64,000 nucleotides of DNA from an uncultured bacterium (GCA_905215345.1 CAJMPR010000007.1:135539-199538); one strand, 5' to 3'. Positions 17,419 to 26,420 are shown, counted from the stretch's first letter. Made by a program: numbers and translations. The notes: generated from the letters alone by a model not told the origin.

Positions 17419-19626
17419 TTAATTGTGAACAATTCTGTCATTCAGTTCCGACAACTTGGCCTGGTTCCAACGGTCTGTCGTCCCTACCAGATAGCCGGTG
17501 ATACGTTGAAGTTTGTCAAGATGCGTGCTGCCGCACTTCGGGCAGGCTTCCAGGTTTTCGATGGAGTTTTCGTACCCACAGTCCAGACAACGATTGCGAT
17601 TGTGATTTACCGAACCGTAACCAATGTTGTATTGATCCATCATATCCACCACGCGCATGATAACTTCCGGATTATGAGTGGCGTCGCCGTCCATTTCAAC
17701 ATAGAAGATATGTCCTCCACGGGTGAGGTCGTGATAAGGAGCTTCTACTTCGGCTTTATGACGGGCGCTGCATTTATAATATACAGGCACGTGGTTGGAG
17801 TTTGTATAATAGTCACGGTCCGTAATGCCCGGAAAAACACCGAACTTCTTACGGTCTACCTTTGTGAACTTTCCGGACAAACCTTCGGCGGGAGTAGCCA
17901 ACACACTGTAATTATGTTGATACTGGTCGGAATACTGATTGGCACGGTCGCGCATGTAAGTTACGATTTTTACTCCCAACTCCTGCGCTTCTTCCGATTC
18001 GCCATGATGCTTGCCCAGCAGTGCCACCAGGCATTCTGCCAAACCAATGAACCCTATACCCAATGTTCCCTGGTTAATGACCGATGAAATATCGTCATTG
18101 GGTTTCAGCTTGTCACTGCCAATCCATAAGGCGGACATCAACAGAGGAAACTGCTTGGCGAATGCTGTCTTTTGAAACTCCATACGTTCATGCAGTTGGC
18201 GTGCTGTGATATCGAGCATGGAATCCAGTTTGGCAAAGAAGTGAGCGATACGCTGTTCTTTTTCGACTATATCCATACATTCAATGGCCATACGGACAAT
18301 ATTGATAGTGGAGAAGGAAATGTTTCCCCGCCCGATGGATGTCTTGGCTCCGAAACGGTTCTCGAAAACACGTGTACGGCAACCCATAGTGGCAACCTCG
18401 TGTTCGTAGCGCTTCGGATCGTCGGCTTTCCACTCTTTACTTTGGTTGAAAGTAGCGTCCAGATTCAGGAAATTGGGGAAGAAGCGACGTGCCGTTACTT
18501 TACATGCCAATTGATAAAGGTCGTAGTTCCGGTCTTCGGGCAGGTAACTTACTCCCCGTTTCTTTTTCCATATCTGAATGGGGAAGATAGCCGTTTCACC
18601 GTTTCCTACGCCCTGATAAGTACTTTTCAGCAGTTCGCGGATGACGCAGCGTCCTTCGGCTGATGTATCCGTGCCATAATTGATAGAGCTGAATACCACT
18701 TGATTGCCTCCCCGTGAATGTATGGTATTCATGTTATGTATGAAAGCTTCCATCGACTGATGTACGCGTGCTACGGTTTTGTTGACTGCATGCTGAACAA
18801 TGCGGCGTTCGTCGGATAATCCGTCTAACGGTTGGGGCAGATAATCCGTCAATTCTTTGTGATACAAATGTGAATAATCTTTGCCGTTTAATTCTTCCAG
18901 ATTCTTGATTTCCTCAATATAACTGTTGCGCACATAAGGAGCGAGGTAGAAGTCGAAAGCAGGGATAGCCTGTCCGCCATGCATCTCATTTTGAGCAGTC
19001 TCTAAGGAAATACATCCCAAAATACTTGCCGTCTCAATGCGTTTGGCAGGGCGTGATTCACCATGTCCGGCAGAGAATCCGTACGTTAGGATACGGTCTA
19101 ACGGATGCTGTACGCATGTCAGGCTTTTAGTCGGATAATAATCCTTATCGTGAATATGGAGATAATTTTGGCTGACGGCATCCAAAACTTCATCACTCAG
19201 CAGGTAGTCGTCAACAAACGGTTTGGTTGTTTCGCTGGCAAACTTCATCATCATACCTGCCGGAGTATCGGCATTCATATTCGCATTTTCGCGGGTAATG
19301 TCGTTGGACTTGATATTGATGATTTCCAGAAACATATCGCGCGTTTTGGCTTTACGGGCAATGCTGCGCTGGTTACGGTAAGCGATGTATTTCTGAGCGA
19401 CATCTTTACGGCTGCTTTTCATTAACTCCACTTCCACCAAATCCTGAATGGCCTCTACGGTCATTTGTGAATTTCCTTTGAAAGAGATGTGATCTGTTAT
19501 CTGGTGTATCAGTTGCAGGTCTTCCCCCTTATCTGTATGGAGCATGGCTTTACGTATGGCGGTTACTATTTTCTCTTCATTGAAACCGACTATACGTCCG
19601 TCACGTTTGATTACCGTTTGTATCAT
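17419..19626 (-). CDS. nrdD: Anaerobic ribonucleoside-triphosphate reductase
   Basis: 735 residues from ATG 19626 (MIQTVIKRDGRIVGF). Class III reductase that makes dNTPs without oxygen. The N-terminal 90 residues form an ATP-cone allosteric domain; the glycyl-radical barrel follows. Near the C terminus a four-Cys zinc site (CLDCGYE...CPKCG) precedes RITGYLVG, where G711 is the radical glycine. Together with nrdG it fits a strict anaerobe. A -7 box TACCTTTG lies at 19672-19679 on the minus strand. Confidence 0.95.
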   Translation of the reverse strand: MIQTVIKRDGRIVGFNEEKIVTAIRKAMLHTDKGEDLQLIHQITDHISFKGNSQMTVEAIQDLVEVELMKSSRKDVAQKYIAYRNQRSIARKAKTRDMFLEIINIKSNDITRENANMNADTPAGMMMKFASETTKPFVDDYLLSDEVLDAVSQNYLHIHDKDYYPTKSLTCVQHPLDRILTYGFSAGHGESRPAKRIETASILGCISLETAQNEMHGGQAIPAFDFYLAPYVRNSYIEEIKNLEELNGKDYSHLYHKELTDYLPQPLDGLSDERRIVQHAVNKTVARVHQSMEAFIHNMNTIHSRGGNQVVFSSINYGTDTSAEGRCVIRELLKSTYQGVGNGETAIFPIQIWKKKRGVSYLPEDRNYDLYQLACKVTARRFFPNFLNLDATFNQSKEWKADDPKRYEHEVATMGCRTRVFENRFGAKTSIGRGNISFSTINIVRMAIECMDIVEKEQRIAHFFAKLDSMLDITARQLHERMEFQKTAFAKQFPLLMSALWIGSDKLKPNDDISSVINQGTLGIGFIGLAECLVALLGKHHGESEEAQELGVKIVTYMRDRANQYSDQYQHNYSVLATPAEGLSGKFTKVDRKKFGVFPGITDRDYYTNSNHVPVYYKCSARHKAEVEAPYHDLTRGGHIFYVEMDGDATHNPEVIMRVVDMMDQYNIGYGSVNHNRNRCLDCGYENSIENLEACPKCGSTHLDKLQRITGYLVGTTDRWNQAKLSELNDRIVHN

Positions 19627-19671
19627 ATTCGTTGTATTTTTAGATTTTATGTTAGGGCATAAATTTTGAAA

Positions 19672-19679
19672 CAAAGGTA
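19672..19679 (-). promoter_or_regulatory. -7 promoter box of nrdDG
   Basis: The minus strand reads TACCTTTG about 45 bases before the nrdD start. No convincing -33 box. The stretch 19680-19880 between this and the next promoter is AT-rich and shows nothing else I can name. Confidence 0.45.
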
Positions 19680-19882
19680 TAACTCTTGTCTTATAGTTTT
19701 TGTTTTTGGAAAACTTTTATTGAATTAAAAATGGTTAATCGGTTGATATACAATAATAATATGGGTGAAAACGGAAAACTTTATATTTTGATTTGATTTT
19801 ATAGTTGTACATTATTGATAATTATATAATGTAATGACTGTCAATCAATTTCGAAATGTAAAATGAAAAATAGGGATTTTAC

Positions 19883-19914
19883 TTGCAGGTTTCCAGATAG
19901 TTTGGTTATATTTG
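19883..19914 (+). promoter_or_regulatory. Promoter of the riboswitch-controlled MetE-like gene
   Basis: TTGC at 19883-19886 and TATATTTG at 19907-19914, spaced 20 bp, fit the Bacteroides -33/-7 pattern. Transcription would start near 19921, just before the riboswitch. Confidence 0.6.
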
Positions 19915-19920
19915 TACCCA

Positions 19921-20045
19921 ATAGATTTGCTTATGTGCTTCGTCATTGGCAATCAAATAGGGAATTGGGTGTAACTCCCGGATAGTCCTGCTTCAGAATA
20001 CCTGTCAATTTAAATATATCTTTGCTACTCGTGGGATGGGGCAAG
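19921..20045 (+). ncRNA. Cobalamin riboswitch
   Basis: The leader contains the conserved core AAATAGGGAATTGGGTG, then TAACTCCCGG and GTCCTGC, followed by CAGAATACCTGTC near 19993-20005, which resembles the B12 box (CAGgagACCTGcC). The order and spacing look like a compact cobalamin riboswitch rather than the full class I form. It sits between a good promoter and a MetE-like gene, a usual target of B12 control because vitamin B12 makes the cobalamin-independent route unnecessary. Recognised by eye, not by covariance search. Confidence 0.75.
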
Positions 20046-20079
20046 CGTAAAATTATAACTATCAAAAAAATGAGTGAAT

Positions 20080-21051
20080 ATGGGAAATGTGCTTCCACCG
20101 TTTAAAGTCGATATTTCGGGAAGATTCTGCATACCTTTTACACTGCAGAATGCAAGGGAACAATATCAAAATGAACAAATAAGTCTGCAAACGTTGCATG
20201 CCGTTGAGGATGCGGAAATCAGGAATCTGGTTGAACGTTTGAAATCGGAAGAGATAAAAGTCGTTTCAGATGGCGGATTCCGGAGTTGTGATTTTCTGGA
20301 AGGCTGGGAAGGGATACGTTATAAGTCGGATGCCTGTTTTCCATCTGTTGCCGAATTGGAATTGACCGGTAGAATAGGGCTGACAAATCACTTTGTTTTC
20401 GATGATTTTACTTTTCTGGCCGAAGTAGCGGGAGAAAATGTGTTACCTAAGCAGCATTTGCCTTCACCGGGGAAAGTATTAATGAGGATTCTTCGTGAGG
20501 CAGATCCGGAGTCCCTGCGAAGTATCTATCCGGATTTGAATGTGCTGTTGGATGATTTGGCTGATGCATATAAGAGATTGTTGGAAGGACTTTTTGAAGC
20601 AGGTTGCCGTTATGTTCAGTTTGACGGAGTGAAGTCTATTCTTACGGATGAAGCTGTCAGGATTAATAACAGGGTGTTACGCGAACACCCCGAAGGGTTG
20701 TTTATAGCCTTTCATGCTGCTACCGATATGCTCATACGCCTGCATGGTGCTGACGCTTATTTCCTGAATTATGATTGTGGCATTTGTGACCGTAGCCGTT
20801 TGCTGTGGTTTGTCCATGAAAAGGAAGCTATATTCGGATTTGTCCTTTGCTATTATCCTGAAGAAGATGAGTTGGATGAATTGCAGGCAAAGATAGAGGA
20901 AGTAATGAATTATATTCCGTTAAAGCGTTTTACGCTCTGTTTGCCGGATGCGGATATTCTTCTTCAACCGTCAGAGAAAGATGAAGAAAAACAATGGAAG
21001 ACTGTGGAATTGGCAAAGGAAATGGCCGGACGCCTGTATTCTGTGGGATAG
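20080..21051 (+). CDS. MetE C-terminal-like protein with degenerate zinc site
   Basis: 323 residues from ATG 20080 (a GTG at 20074 is the alternative). The fold signature matches the cobalamin-independent methionine synthase C-terminal domain: KVVSDGGFRSCDF, YVQFDGV, the paired Asp/Tyr segment and a C-terminal strand pattern. The residues that bind zinc in MetE and its relatives are changed: the H-x-C pair reads H212-A-A214, the Glu position is N230 (YFLNYD) and the C-terminal PQCGF reads P289-D-A-D-I. Only the His remains. So it may not be a normal zinc-thiolate methyltransferase. Preceded by a cobalamin riboswitch, followed by a terminator; single gene. Confidence 0.7.
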   Translation: MGNVLPPFKVDISGRFCIPFTLQNAREQYQNEQISLQTLHAVEDAEIRNLVERLKSEEIKVVSDGGFRSCDFLEGWEGIRYKSDACFPSVAELELTGRIGLTNHFVFDDFTFLAEVAGENVLPKQHLPSPGKVLMRILREADPESLRSIYPDLNVLLDDLADAYKRLLEGLFEAGCRYVQFDGVKSILTDEAVRINNRVLREHPEGLFIAFHAATDMLIRLHGADAYFLNYDCGICDRSRLLWFVHEKEAIFGFVLCYYPEEDELDELQAKIEEVMNYIPLKRFTLCLPDADILLQPSEKDEEKQWKTVELAKEMAGRLYSVG

Positions 21052-21088
21052 GGTATTGTGTGATGATAGACGCTCCATTAAAAAAACA

Positions 21089-21130
21089 TAAGCCCCGCAT
21101 TCATTTCTGAAATGCGGGGCTTAGTTTTTT
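21089..21130. terminator. Bidirectional terminator between MetE-like and TlpA-like genes
   Basis: TAAGCCCCGCATT pairs with AATGCGGGGCTTA, with T-runs on both strands (TTAGTTTTTT on plus; the A-run at 21080 on plus gives T on minus). Confidence 0.9.
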
Positions 21131-21146
21131 ATATAAGATTTCTTCT

Positions 21147-22244
21147 TTACTTGATAACTTCTGCCAGTTTTTCTTGCAGACCGTCACCATGCAGTCCACG
21201 TGCAATGATAATACCGTCACCATCTATCAATACAGTGTGAGGAATACTACTTACAGCATATAATTTGGCACCCTCGCAATTCCAGTATTTCAAATCGGAC
21301 ATTTGCGGCCATGTGATATTCAGCTTCTGGATAGCTTCTTTCCAGGCATCACCACTTTGGTCTAATGATACGCCTACAATTTCAAAATTTTTGTTTTTGT
21401 ATTTTGCGTATGCATCTACCAGATTCGGCATTTCGCGACGGCAGGGGCCGCACCAACTTGCCCAGAAGTCTACCAATACCACTTTGCCTTTACCTACGTA
21501 ATCGGACAGTTTTACTGTTTTCCCTTCCGGAGTCTGCATCTCGAAATCAGTGAACTTTTGACCGACAGCAGTTGCTTTCATCTTCTCTACATTGTCTTTA
21601 ATGCGAACGATGGTCTCGTCATTATTGTATGCAGCAGGGATTTGCGACATTAATGGATCAAGTTCTTTTACATCCATATAGTAGAAATTACGTTTGAGCA
21701 GGTGTACGCCTACTGCATTCGTGATGTTTTTGTTAATGCCGGCTTTGGCTGTTTCCATCATTTTGCTTTCCAAGGCATCCATTTCTTTTCCTTTGGCCTC
21801 ACGCTGTATGTTCGTCAGGGCGGTATCAGACATGGAAGTGTAGATTGTCTCCATCTGCTTATCCAGCTCATTAAGCTGAACTCTGATAGCCTGATAGATG
21901 TCGTTGTTTTCCGTTCCGGTTGCGGAATCGTTGTTTTCGTCTAATTTGATATTGATTTTACCATTTTCAAGGAAGAAGTCTATCATCATACCTTCTTTTC
22001 CGGCAGGATTGTAAGTAACGTAGCGATTAACCGCAGTGTCTTGCGTTCCTTTAAAAGTAAATGTTCCGTTAGTAATGATTGCAGTATCGAGCTTTACGAG
22101 CTGGCGACCTTCTACGGTTTGTAGAAATACGGTGTCACCATCGGTTGCGCCTTCTATAGTTCCGGTTACGGTGTAACCTTTGTTTTCACCATTGCAAGCT
22201 ACAAATGCAGCGGCAATGGCAAGCAGGTAAATTAGTTTTTTCAT
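21147..22244 (-). CDS. TlpA/ResA-like thiol-disulfide lipoprotein with DUF4369 N terminus
   Basis: 365 residues. Lipoprotein signal with Cys17 (LAIAAAFVAC), then a DUF4369-type beta-rich N-terminal domain (YTVTGTIEGATDGDTVFL), a helical middle region and a C-terminal thioredoxin domain with the redox motif WCGPC in VDFWASWCGPCRREMP. Such proteins reduce or relay disulfides in the periplasm. A -7 box TATCTTTG lies at 22279-22286 on the minus strand. The electron partner is unknown. Confidence 0.88.
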   Translation of the reverse strand: MKKLIYLLAIAAAFVACNGENKGYTVTGTIEGATDGDTVFLQTVEGRQLVKLDTAIITNGTFTFKGTQDTAVNRYVTYNPAGKEGMMIDFFLENGKINIKLDENNDSATGTENNDIYQAIRVQLNELDKQMETIYTSMSDTALTNIQREAKGKEMDALESKMMETAKAGINKNITNAVGVHLLKRNFYYMDVKELDPLMSQIPAAYNNDETIVRIKDNVEKMKATAVGQKFTDFEMQTPEGKTVKLSDYVGKGKVVLVDFWASWCGPCRREMPNLVDAYAKYKNKNFEIVGVSLDQSGDAWKEAIQKLNITWPQMSDLKYWNCEGAKLYAVSSIPHTVLIDGDGIIIARGLHGDGLQEKLAEVIK

Positions 22245-22278
22245 TGCTTCTTTCTTTTAATGAATAAAATTGTAGCTA

Positions 22279-22286
22279 CAAAGATA
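22279..22286 (-). promoter_or_regulatory. -7 promoter box of the TlpA-like gene
   Basis: TATCTTTG on the minus strand, 35 bases before the start codon. Confidence 0.45.
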
Positions 22287-22294
22287 ATAATAAA

Positions 22295-22326
22295 AAATCC
22301 TCACTGGTATAACCAATGAGGATTTT
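22295..22326 (-). terminator. Terminator after rpsP
   Basis: On the minus strand AAAATCCTCATTGGT pairs with ACCAGTGAGGATTTT and runs into a T-rich tail, 40 bases after the rpsP stop. Confidence 0.85.
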
Positions 22327-22365
22327 ATGTTTTTTGTCCCTTTTTCACAAGGGTGCTGTGCTTTC

Positions 22366-22920
22366 TTATTCAGCAGCAGCTTCTGCTGCGGGAGCTTCTT
22401 CAGCCGGAGCTTCGGTTGCTTCTTCTGCAGGTGCGTCAGCGGCAACTTTAGCAGCTTCTTCAGCAGCTTTCTTTTCAGCCAATACTTTAGCTTTTGCTTC
22501 GTTTACCTTCTTTTCAGCGTCCAGACGTGCTTTTGCTTCTGCTTTCTTCTCTGCATCTTCCTTAGCTTTCAGAGCAGCCAAACCACTTTGTTTGTTGTTC
22601 TTCCAAGCTTCGAATTTAGCTTCAGCTTCTGCTTCGCCAAATGCGCCTTTTGTTACACCGCCAAGGAGGTGCTTCTTCATGTAAACGCCTTCATTAGAAA
22701 GGATGTTGCGAACTGTGTCGGTAGGTTGTGCACCTTTCAAAACCCAATCAAGTGCGCGGTCGAATTTCAAATCTACTGTGGCAGGATTGGTGTTAGGATT
22801 GTAAGTACCAATCTTCTCAATAAATTTACCATCACGTGGTGCTCTTACGTCTGCAATTACGATAGAGTAGAAAGCGTAGCTTTTACGTCCATGTCTTTGC
22901 AATCTGATTTTTGTTGCCAT
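22366..22920 (-). CDS. rpsP: 30S ribosomal protein S16 with long C-terminal extension
   Basis: 184 residues, about twice the usual 80-90. Residues 1 to about 80 are S16 (KIRLQRHGRKSYAFYSIVIA; DRALDWVLKGAQPTDT). The rest is a charged Lys/Ala/Glu helix-forming tail ending in Pro/Glu/Ala repeats (APAEEATEAPAEEAPAAEAA), as seen in Bacteroidetes S16 proteins. Monocistronic here, with its own -7 box TACCTTTG at 22980-22987 (minus) and a terminator. Confidence 0.95.
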   Translation of the reverse strand: MATKIRLQRHGRKSYAFYSIVIADVRAPRDGKFIEKIGTYNPNTNPATVDLKFDRALDWVLKGAQPTDTVRNILSNEGVYMKKHLLGGVTKGAFGEAEAEAKFEAWKNNKQSGLAALKAKEDAEKKAEAKARLDAEKKVNEAKAKVLAEKKAAEEAAKVAADAPAEEATEAPAEEAPAAEAAAE

Positions 22921-22979
22921 TTAAATAAATGTTTTTAGTTAATGATTTGAATAATGCTACTATCTCGTAATAGCGGGTG

Positions 22980-22987
22980 CAAAGGTA
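22980..22987 (-). promoter_or_regulatory. -7 promoter box of rpsP
   Basis: TACCTTTG on the minus strand, 60 bases before the start. Upstream of it (22994-23030) lies a simple repeat of GATTTTT/GATTTAT units, and at 23067-23090 a weak copy of the TTATAACTCAT gene-end repeat. Confidence 0.45.
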
Positions 22988-23092
22988 GGAAAGATTTTTG
23001 ATTTTTGATTTATGATTTTTGATTTATTTGTTTATGGAGTGCGATAATCTTAAGAACAGGACCTTTAACTTATAATTCATAGCTCATAAATC

Positions 23093-24394
23093 TCAAGAAT
23101 ATCTTCTCGGATATCTTATTAATATAGCTAATATAGCGCAGGCTCCCATGCAAAATGGATAGTATAAATTTCCGATAATACTGAGCGGTGAGATACCTGC
23201 CAATCCTGCGGCTATCAACATTTGTGCTCCATATGGAATAATGCCTTGTATCAGACATGAAAAAGTGTCCAGTATGCTGGCTGTTTTTCGGCGGTCAAGG
23301 TGAAAGCGTTTGGCTATGTCCTTGGCGATGGGACCGGTGGTGATGATGGCAATGGTGTTGTTGGCTGTGCAAAGGTTGGCGACACTGACCAAAGCGGCGA
23401 TACTGAATTCCGCTCCTCGCTTGCCGGTTACATGCCGTGTGAGTTTGGCTATGATGAAATCAATTCCTCCATTGTAACGGATTGTTTCCAGCATACCACC
23501 GGCCAGCAAGGTAATGATAATGAGTTCTCCCATACCTGTGATACCTGTACCCATAGCACCAAACCAGTCGAAAAATCCTGTTCCTGTGAAAAATCCGATG
23601 ATGCCAGTAGACAGAATACCGAGCAATAATACCAACATTACATTCATTCCGGCTATTGCTGTACCCAAAACAATGAGGTAAGGGATTACTTTTATCCACT
23701 CAATCTCTTGTATCTGTGGGGAACCGGATAAAGATAATCCTTGAAAAATATAAATACCCAGTACAATCAATGCTGCCGGTACAACAATCATAAAATTTAC
23801 TTTAAACTTATCCCTCATTACGCAATCCTGCGTTTTGGTGGACGCAATGGTGGTGTCCGAGATAAATGAAAGATTATCTCCGAAGAACGAGCCGCCTACT
23901 ACAACAGCTACCATATAGGGAAGATCGATACCGGTTTTCTCCGCCAACCCTACAGCTACCGGAGTTAGCGCAACGATTGTTCCAACACTTGTACCGATGG
24001 ATAATGATATGAAACAGGCGGCAATGAAAATACCTGCCAGCAACAGATTGTCGGGAAGAATATGGAGGGTTAGGTTTACTGTAGCATCAATAGCTCCCAT
24101 TTGTTTGGCACTTTGTGCAAAAGCTCCTGCAAGGACGAAAATCCATATCATTAATAATATGTTTTTATTACTTGCTCCCACAGAGAATTGATAAATCCTC
24201 TGCTCCAGATTTAGTCCCTGGGTAATGGCGATGGCATAACAGGAGGAAATAAGGAAAGCTACCGTTATAGGTACTTTATAGAAATCATTTACAAGTAGTG
24301 ATGTTACCAGGTATAAACAAAGAAATACTACCAACGGACTTAGTGACCACCAGCTACCTTTTTGTTTTTGGGATGTATCTATATTTGCGGACAT
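23093..24394 (-). CDS. Na+/H+ antiporter, NhaC family
   Basis: 433 residues with about eleven or twelve hydrophobic segments and almost no soluble part. The motif GTSVGTIVALTPVAVGLA and the later NNTIAIITTGPIAKDIA fit the NhaC/antiporter family that exchanges sodium, or in some members organic substrates such as malate and lactate, for protons. It is a single gene; a -7 box TATATTTG lies at 24445-24452 on the minus strand. The exact ion or substrate is not shown by sequence. Confidence 0.85.
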   Translation of the reverse strand: MSANIDTSQKQKGSWWSLSPLVVFLCLYLVTSLLVNDFYKVPITVAFLISSCYAIAITQGLNLEQRIYQFSVGASNKNILLMIWIFVLAGAFAQSAKQMGAIDATVNLTLHILPDNLLLAGIFIAACFISLSIGTSVGTIVALTPVAVGLAEKTGIDLPYMVAVVVGGSFFGDNLSFISDTTIASTKTQDCVMRDKFKVNFMIVVPAALIVLGIYIFQGLSLSGSPQIQEIEWIKVIPYLIVLGTAIAGMNVMLVLLLGILSTGIIGFFTGTGFFDWFGAMGTGITGMGELIIITLLAGGMLETIRYNGGIDFIIAKLTRHVTGKRGAEFSIAALVSVANLCTANNTIAIITTGPIAKDIAKRFHLDRRKTASILDTFSCLIQGIIPYGAQMLIAAGLAGISPLSIIGNLYYPFCMGACAILAILIRYPRRYS

Positions 24395-24444
24395 ATTTTC
24401 TGTTACAATATTATATAAGAACGATATTTCGGAAAAATACCCTG

Positions 24445-24452
24445 CAAATATA
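24445..24452 (-). promoter_or_regulatory. -7 promoter box of the NhaC-type gene
   Basis: TATATTTG on the minus strand, 50 bases before the start codon. Confidence 0.45.
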
Positions 24453-24499
24453 ATGTAAAAATCCGATTTAGCGAGTTGAGAAAAACTTCGTTTTGTCTT

Positions 24500-24677
24500 A
24501 GAAACTGTTTTGAGTTTTATTTGGAGCTTATTTTTTCTTCTTCGCTTATCCGTGCTTTTGTTTGAAGGAGTATAGCGGGGACTGAAAGCAAAGGTGCCGG
24601 ATAAGCGAAAAAGAAGAAGGAAGGAGCCCGAATTGTCTCTCTAAAAATAATAAAGGTAAAATTCAAAACGGTTTCTT
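24500..24677. repeat. MITE-like nested inverted repeat
   Basis: Outer arms AGAAACTGTTTTGAGTTTTA (24500-24519) and an inverted, slightly changed copy at 24652-24677. Inner arms TTCTTCTTCGCTTATCCG (24535-24552) and CGGATAAGCGAA with AGAAGAAGG (24599-24620). The 178-bp unit would fold into one long hairpin and contains no gene. It looks like a non-autonomous mobile element or a large REP-type element. Confidence 0.6.
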
Positions 24678-24780
24678 ATATGCAGGAGGATTTTACATGT
24701 TTTTGCTAATTTGTTCATTAACTTGTCGTATTGAGTGAAAAATGACACCCTTTTAGGCGATAAATATCCCAGGATGTTTG

Positions 24781-24930
24781 TATCTTTGTAGCCGACAAGA
24801 ATTTAAGAGCTAACTGGCTTCATGCATTTAAAGGGTAGGAGTGTGGCGCCGTGAGGCGAATTGCTTTTACTGACAAACTGGTTAGCAAAAAAAAGAGCGG
24901 TACAAAGTGATTTGCGCCGCTCTTGCTTAT
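24781..24930 (+). ncRNA. Candidate structured small RNA between NhaC and altronate dehydratase genes
   Basis: A -7 box TATCTTTG at 24781-24788 is followed by GCTAAC (24809-24814) that pairs with GTTAGC (24881-24886), enclosing an inner CGCC-GTGA-GGCG hairpin (24847-24858) with a GNRA-type loop. A terminator-like hairpin at 24893-24924 would end the transcript. No -33 box and no reading frame are seen, and I do not recognise the RNA family, so this is a suggestion only. Confidence 0.35.
24887..24924 (-). terminator. Terminator after the altronate dehydratase gene
   Basis: On the minus strand AAGAGCGGCGC pairs with ACCGCTCTT and is followed by eight T. It lies a few bases after the stop at 24930. 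Confidence 0.85.
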
Positions 24931-26420
24931 TATAATGTAACTCCTGTCTTGAAAATGGCTATTTCTTTGTATCCTTTCTTTTCGTTATTCACGAACTCTC
25001 CACTCGCTACTTGAATAACGTATTCGATGAATCGTTCGCATGTCTTTTCCATGGGTTCGTTTTCAAGAATCACGCCTGCATTAAAGTCAATCCATCCCGG
25101 TTTGTTCTGGGCAAGGGCGGAATTGGTAGAAATCTTCATGGTAGGTACATAAGTTCCGAATGGTGTTCCGCGTCCTGTTGTAAAGAGTACCATGTGGCAT
25201 CCGCAGGATGCGAGAGCAGTGGCCGCTACCAAGTCATTACCTGGTGCGGAAAGAAGGTTCAGTCCTTTTACTTTCAATCGTTCTCCATATTCAAGTACAC
25301 CTTCTACATAGCTTTTACCACATTTCTGGGTACATCCCAGAGCTTTATCTTCCAAGGTCGAGATTCCTCCCGCTTTATTACCCGGAGATGGATTTTCACC
25401 AACTGGCTCACCATGAGAGAGGAAGTATTCTTTGAAGTCGTTGATTAACTTCACTGTTTCTTCAAACAGCTCTTTATTACGGCAGCGGTTCATCAGTATT
25501 GTTTCGGCACCAAACATTTCTGGAACTTCTGTCAATACGCTTGTGCCACCTTGGGCGATAAGGAAATCAGAGAACATACCTAACAAGGGATTCGCTGTTA
25601 TGCCCGAAAAACCATCGGAACCACCACATTTTAAACCTACACGTAGTTCACTCAGAGGGATATCTACGCGTTTATCTTTACTTGCTTTTTCGTAAAGTTC
25701 GCGCAATATCTCCATTCCTTCTTCGTATTCATCACCTACTTTTTGAGTTACCATAAATTTGACACGATCCGTATCAAAATCGCCGAGAAATTCACGGAAT
25801 ATATCCGGTTGGTTATTCTCACATCCTAAACCTACAACAAGTACCGCACCGGCATTAGGGTGCAACACCATATCTCGTAAGATTTTCTTTGTATTTTCAT
25901 GGTCATCACCCAATTGTGAACAACCATAATTATGAGGATATGCCATGATCGCATCTATTCCTTTACCACCGGTTTCACGGCGCAGACCTTCTGCCAGCTG
26001 ATTTATAATACCGTTTACACAACCTACTGTAGGGATAATCCAGATTTCGTTACGTATACCTACATCACCGTTTTTACGGCGATAACCTTTGAAAGTTAAA
26101 TTCTTCTGAGGAATATTCAAAGCTACTTCGGCTGGGTTGTATGTGTAGTCCAGTAAACCGGCAAGGTTCGTTTTGATATTATTCTCGTTCATCCAGTCGC
26201 CTTGCTTTCCGGCAGTAAGTGCATGGCCGATAGGATAACCGTATTTAATTATATTTTCCCCCTCCGTAAAATCTTTTAGAGCGAATTTATGTCCTGCGGG
26301 CACCTCTTCGTTTAAAACAATTTCTTTTCCGTCTACCGTGAGTTTTTCACCTGCCGGTAGGGTGACAATTGCTACTGCAACATTGTCGGCAGGGTTGATT
26401 TTCAGAAACTTTGTTTTCAT
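24930..26420 (-). CDS. uxaA: Altronate dehydratase
   Basis: 496 residues from ATG 26420 (MKTKFLKINPADNVAVA); longer frames reach 26483. It dehydrates D-altronate to 2-keto-3-deoxygluconate in galacturonate breakdown. Two UxaA parts are present: a small N-terminal SAF-like domain (about residues 1-90) and the large C-terminal domain with YPHNYGCSQLGDDHENT, GLGCENNQPD and GLKCGGSDGFSGITANP, conserved in the iron-dependent family. Together with KDG kinase and KDPG aldolase beyond the LacI gene it forms a route from hexuronates to pyruvate and glyceraldehyde 3-phosphate. Confidence 0.92.
   Translation of the reverse strand: MKTKFLKINPADNVAVAIVTLPAGEKLTVDGKEIVLNEEVPAGHKFALKDFTEGENIIKYGYPIGHALTAGKQGDWMNENNIKTNLAGLLDYTYNPAEVALNIPQKNLTFKGYRRKNGDVGIRNEIWIIPTVGCVNGIINQLAEGLRRETGGKGIDAIMAYPHNYGCSQLGDDHENTKKILRDMVLHPNAGAVLVVGLGCENNQPDIFREFLGDFDTDRVKFMVTQKVGDEYEEGMEILRELYEKASKDKRVDIPLSELRVGLKCGGSDGFSGITANPLLGMFSDFLIAQGGTSVLTEVPEMFGAETILMNRCRNKELFEETVKLINDFKEYFLSHGEPVGENPSPGNKAGGISTLEDKALGCTQKCGKSYVEGVLEYGERLKVKGLNLLSAPGNDLVAATALASCGCHMVLFTTGRGTPFGTYVPTMKISTNSALAQNKPGWIDFNAGVILENEPMEKTCERFIEYVIQVASGEFVNNEKKGYKEIAIFKTGVTL

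Noticed and set aside
22327..22938. 203-codon plus-strand frame rich in Phe, Cys and Ser opposite rpsP
   Set aside because: The composition is the mirror of the Ala/Glu/Lys-rich S16 tail; rpsP is certain.
23070..23258. Minus-strand frame ending in SYEL after the NhaC gene
   Set aside because: Overlaps the NhaC coding end in another frame; the SYEL end only reflects the dispersed repeat.
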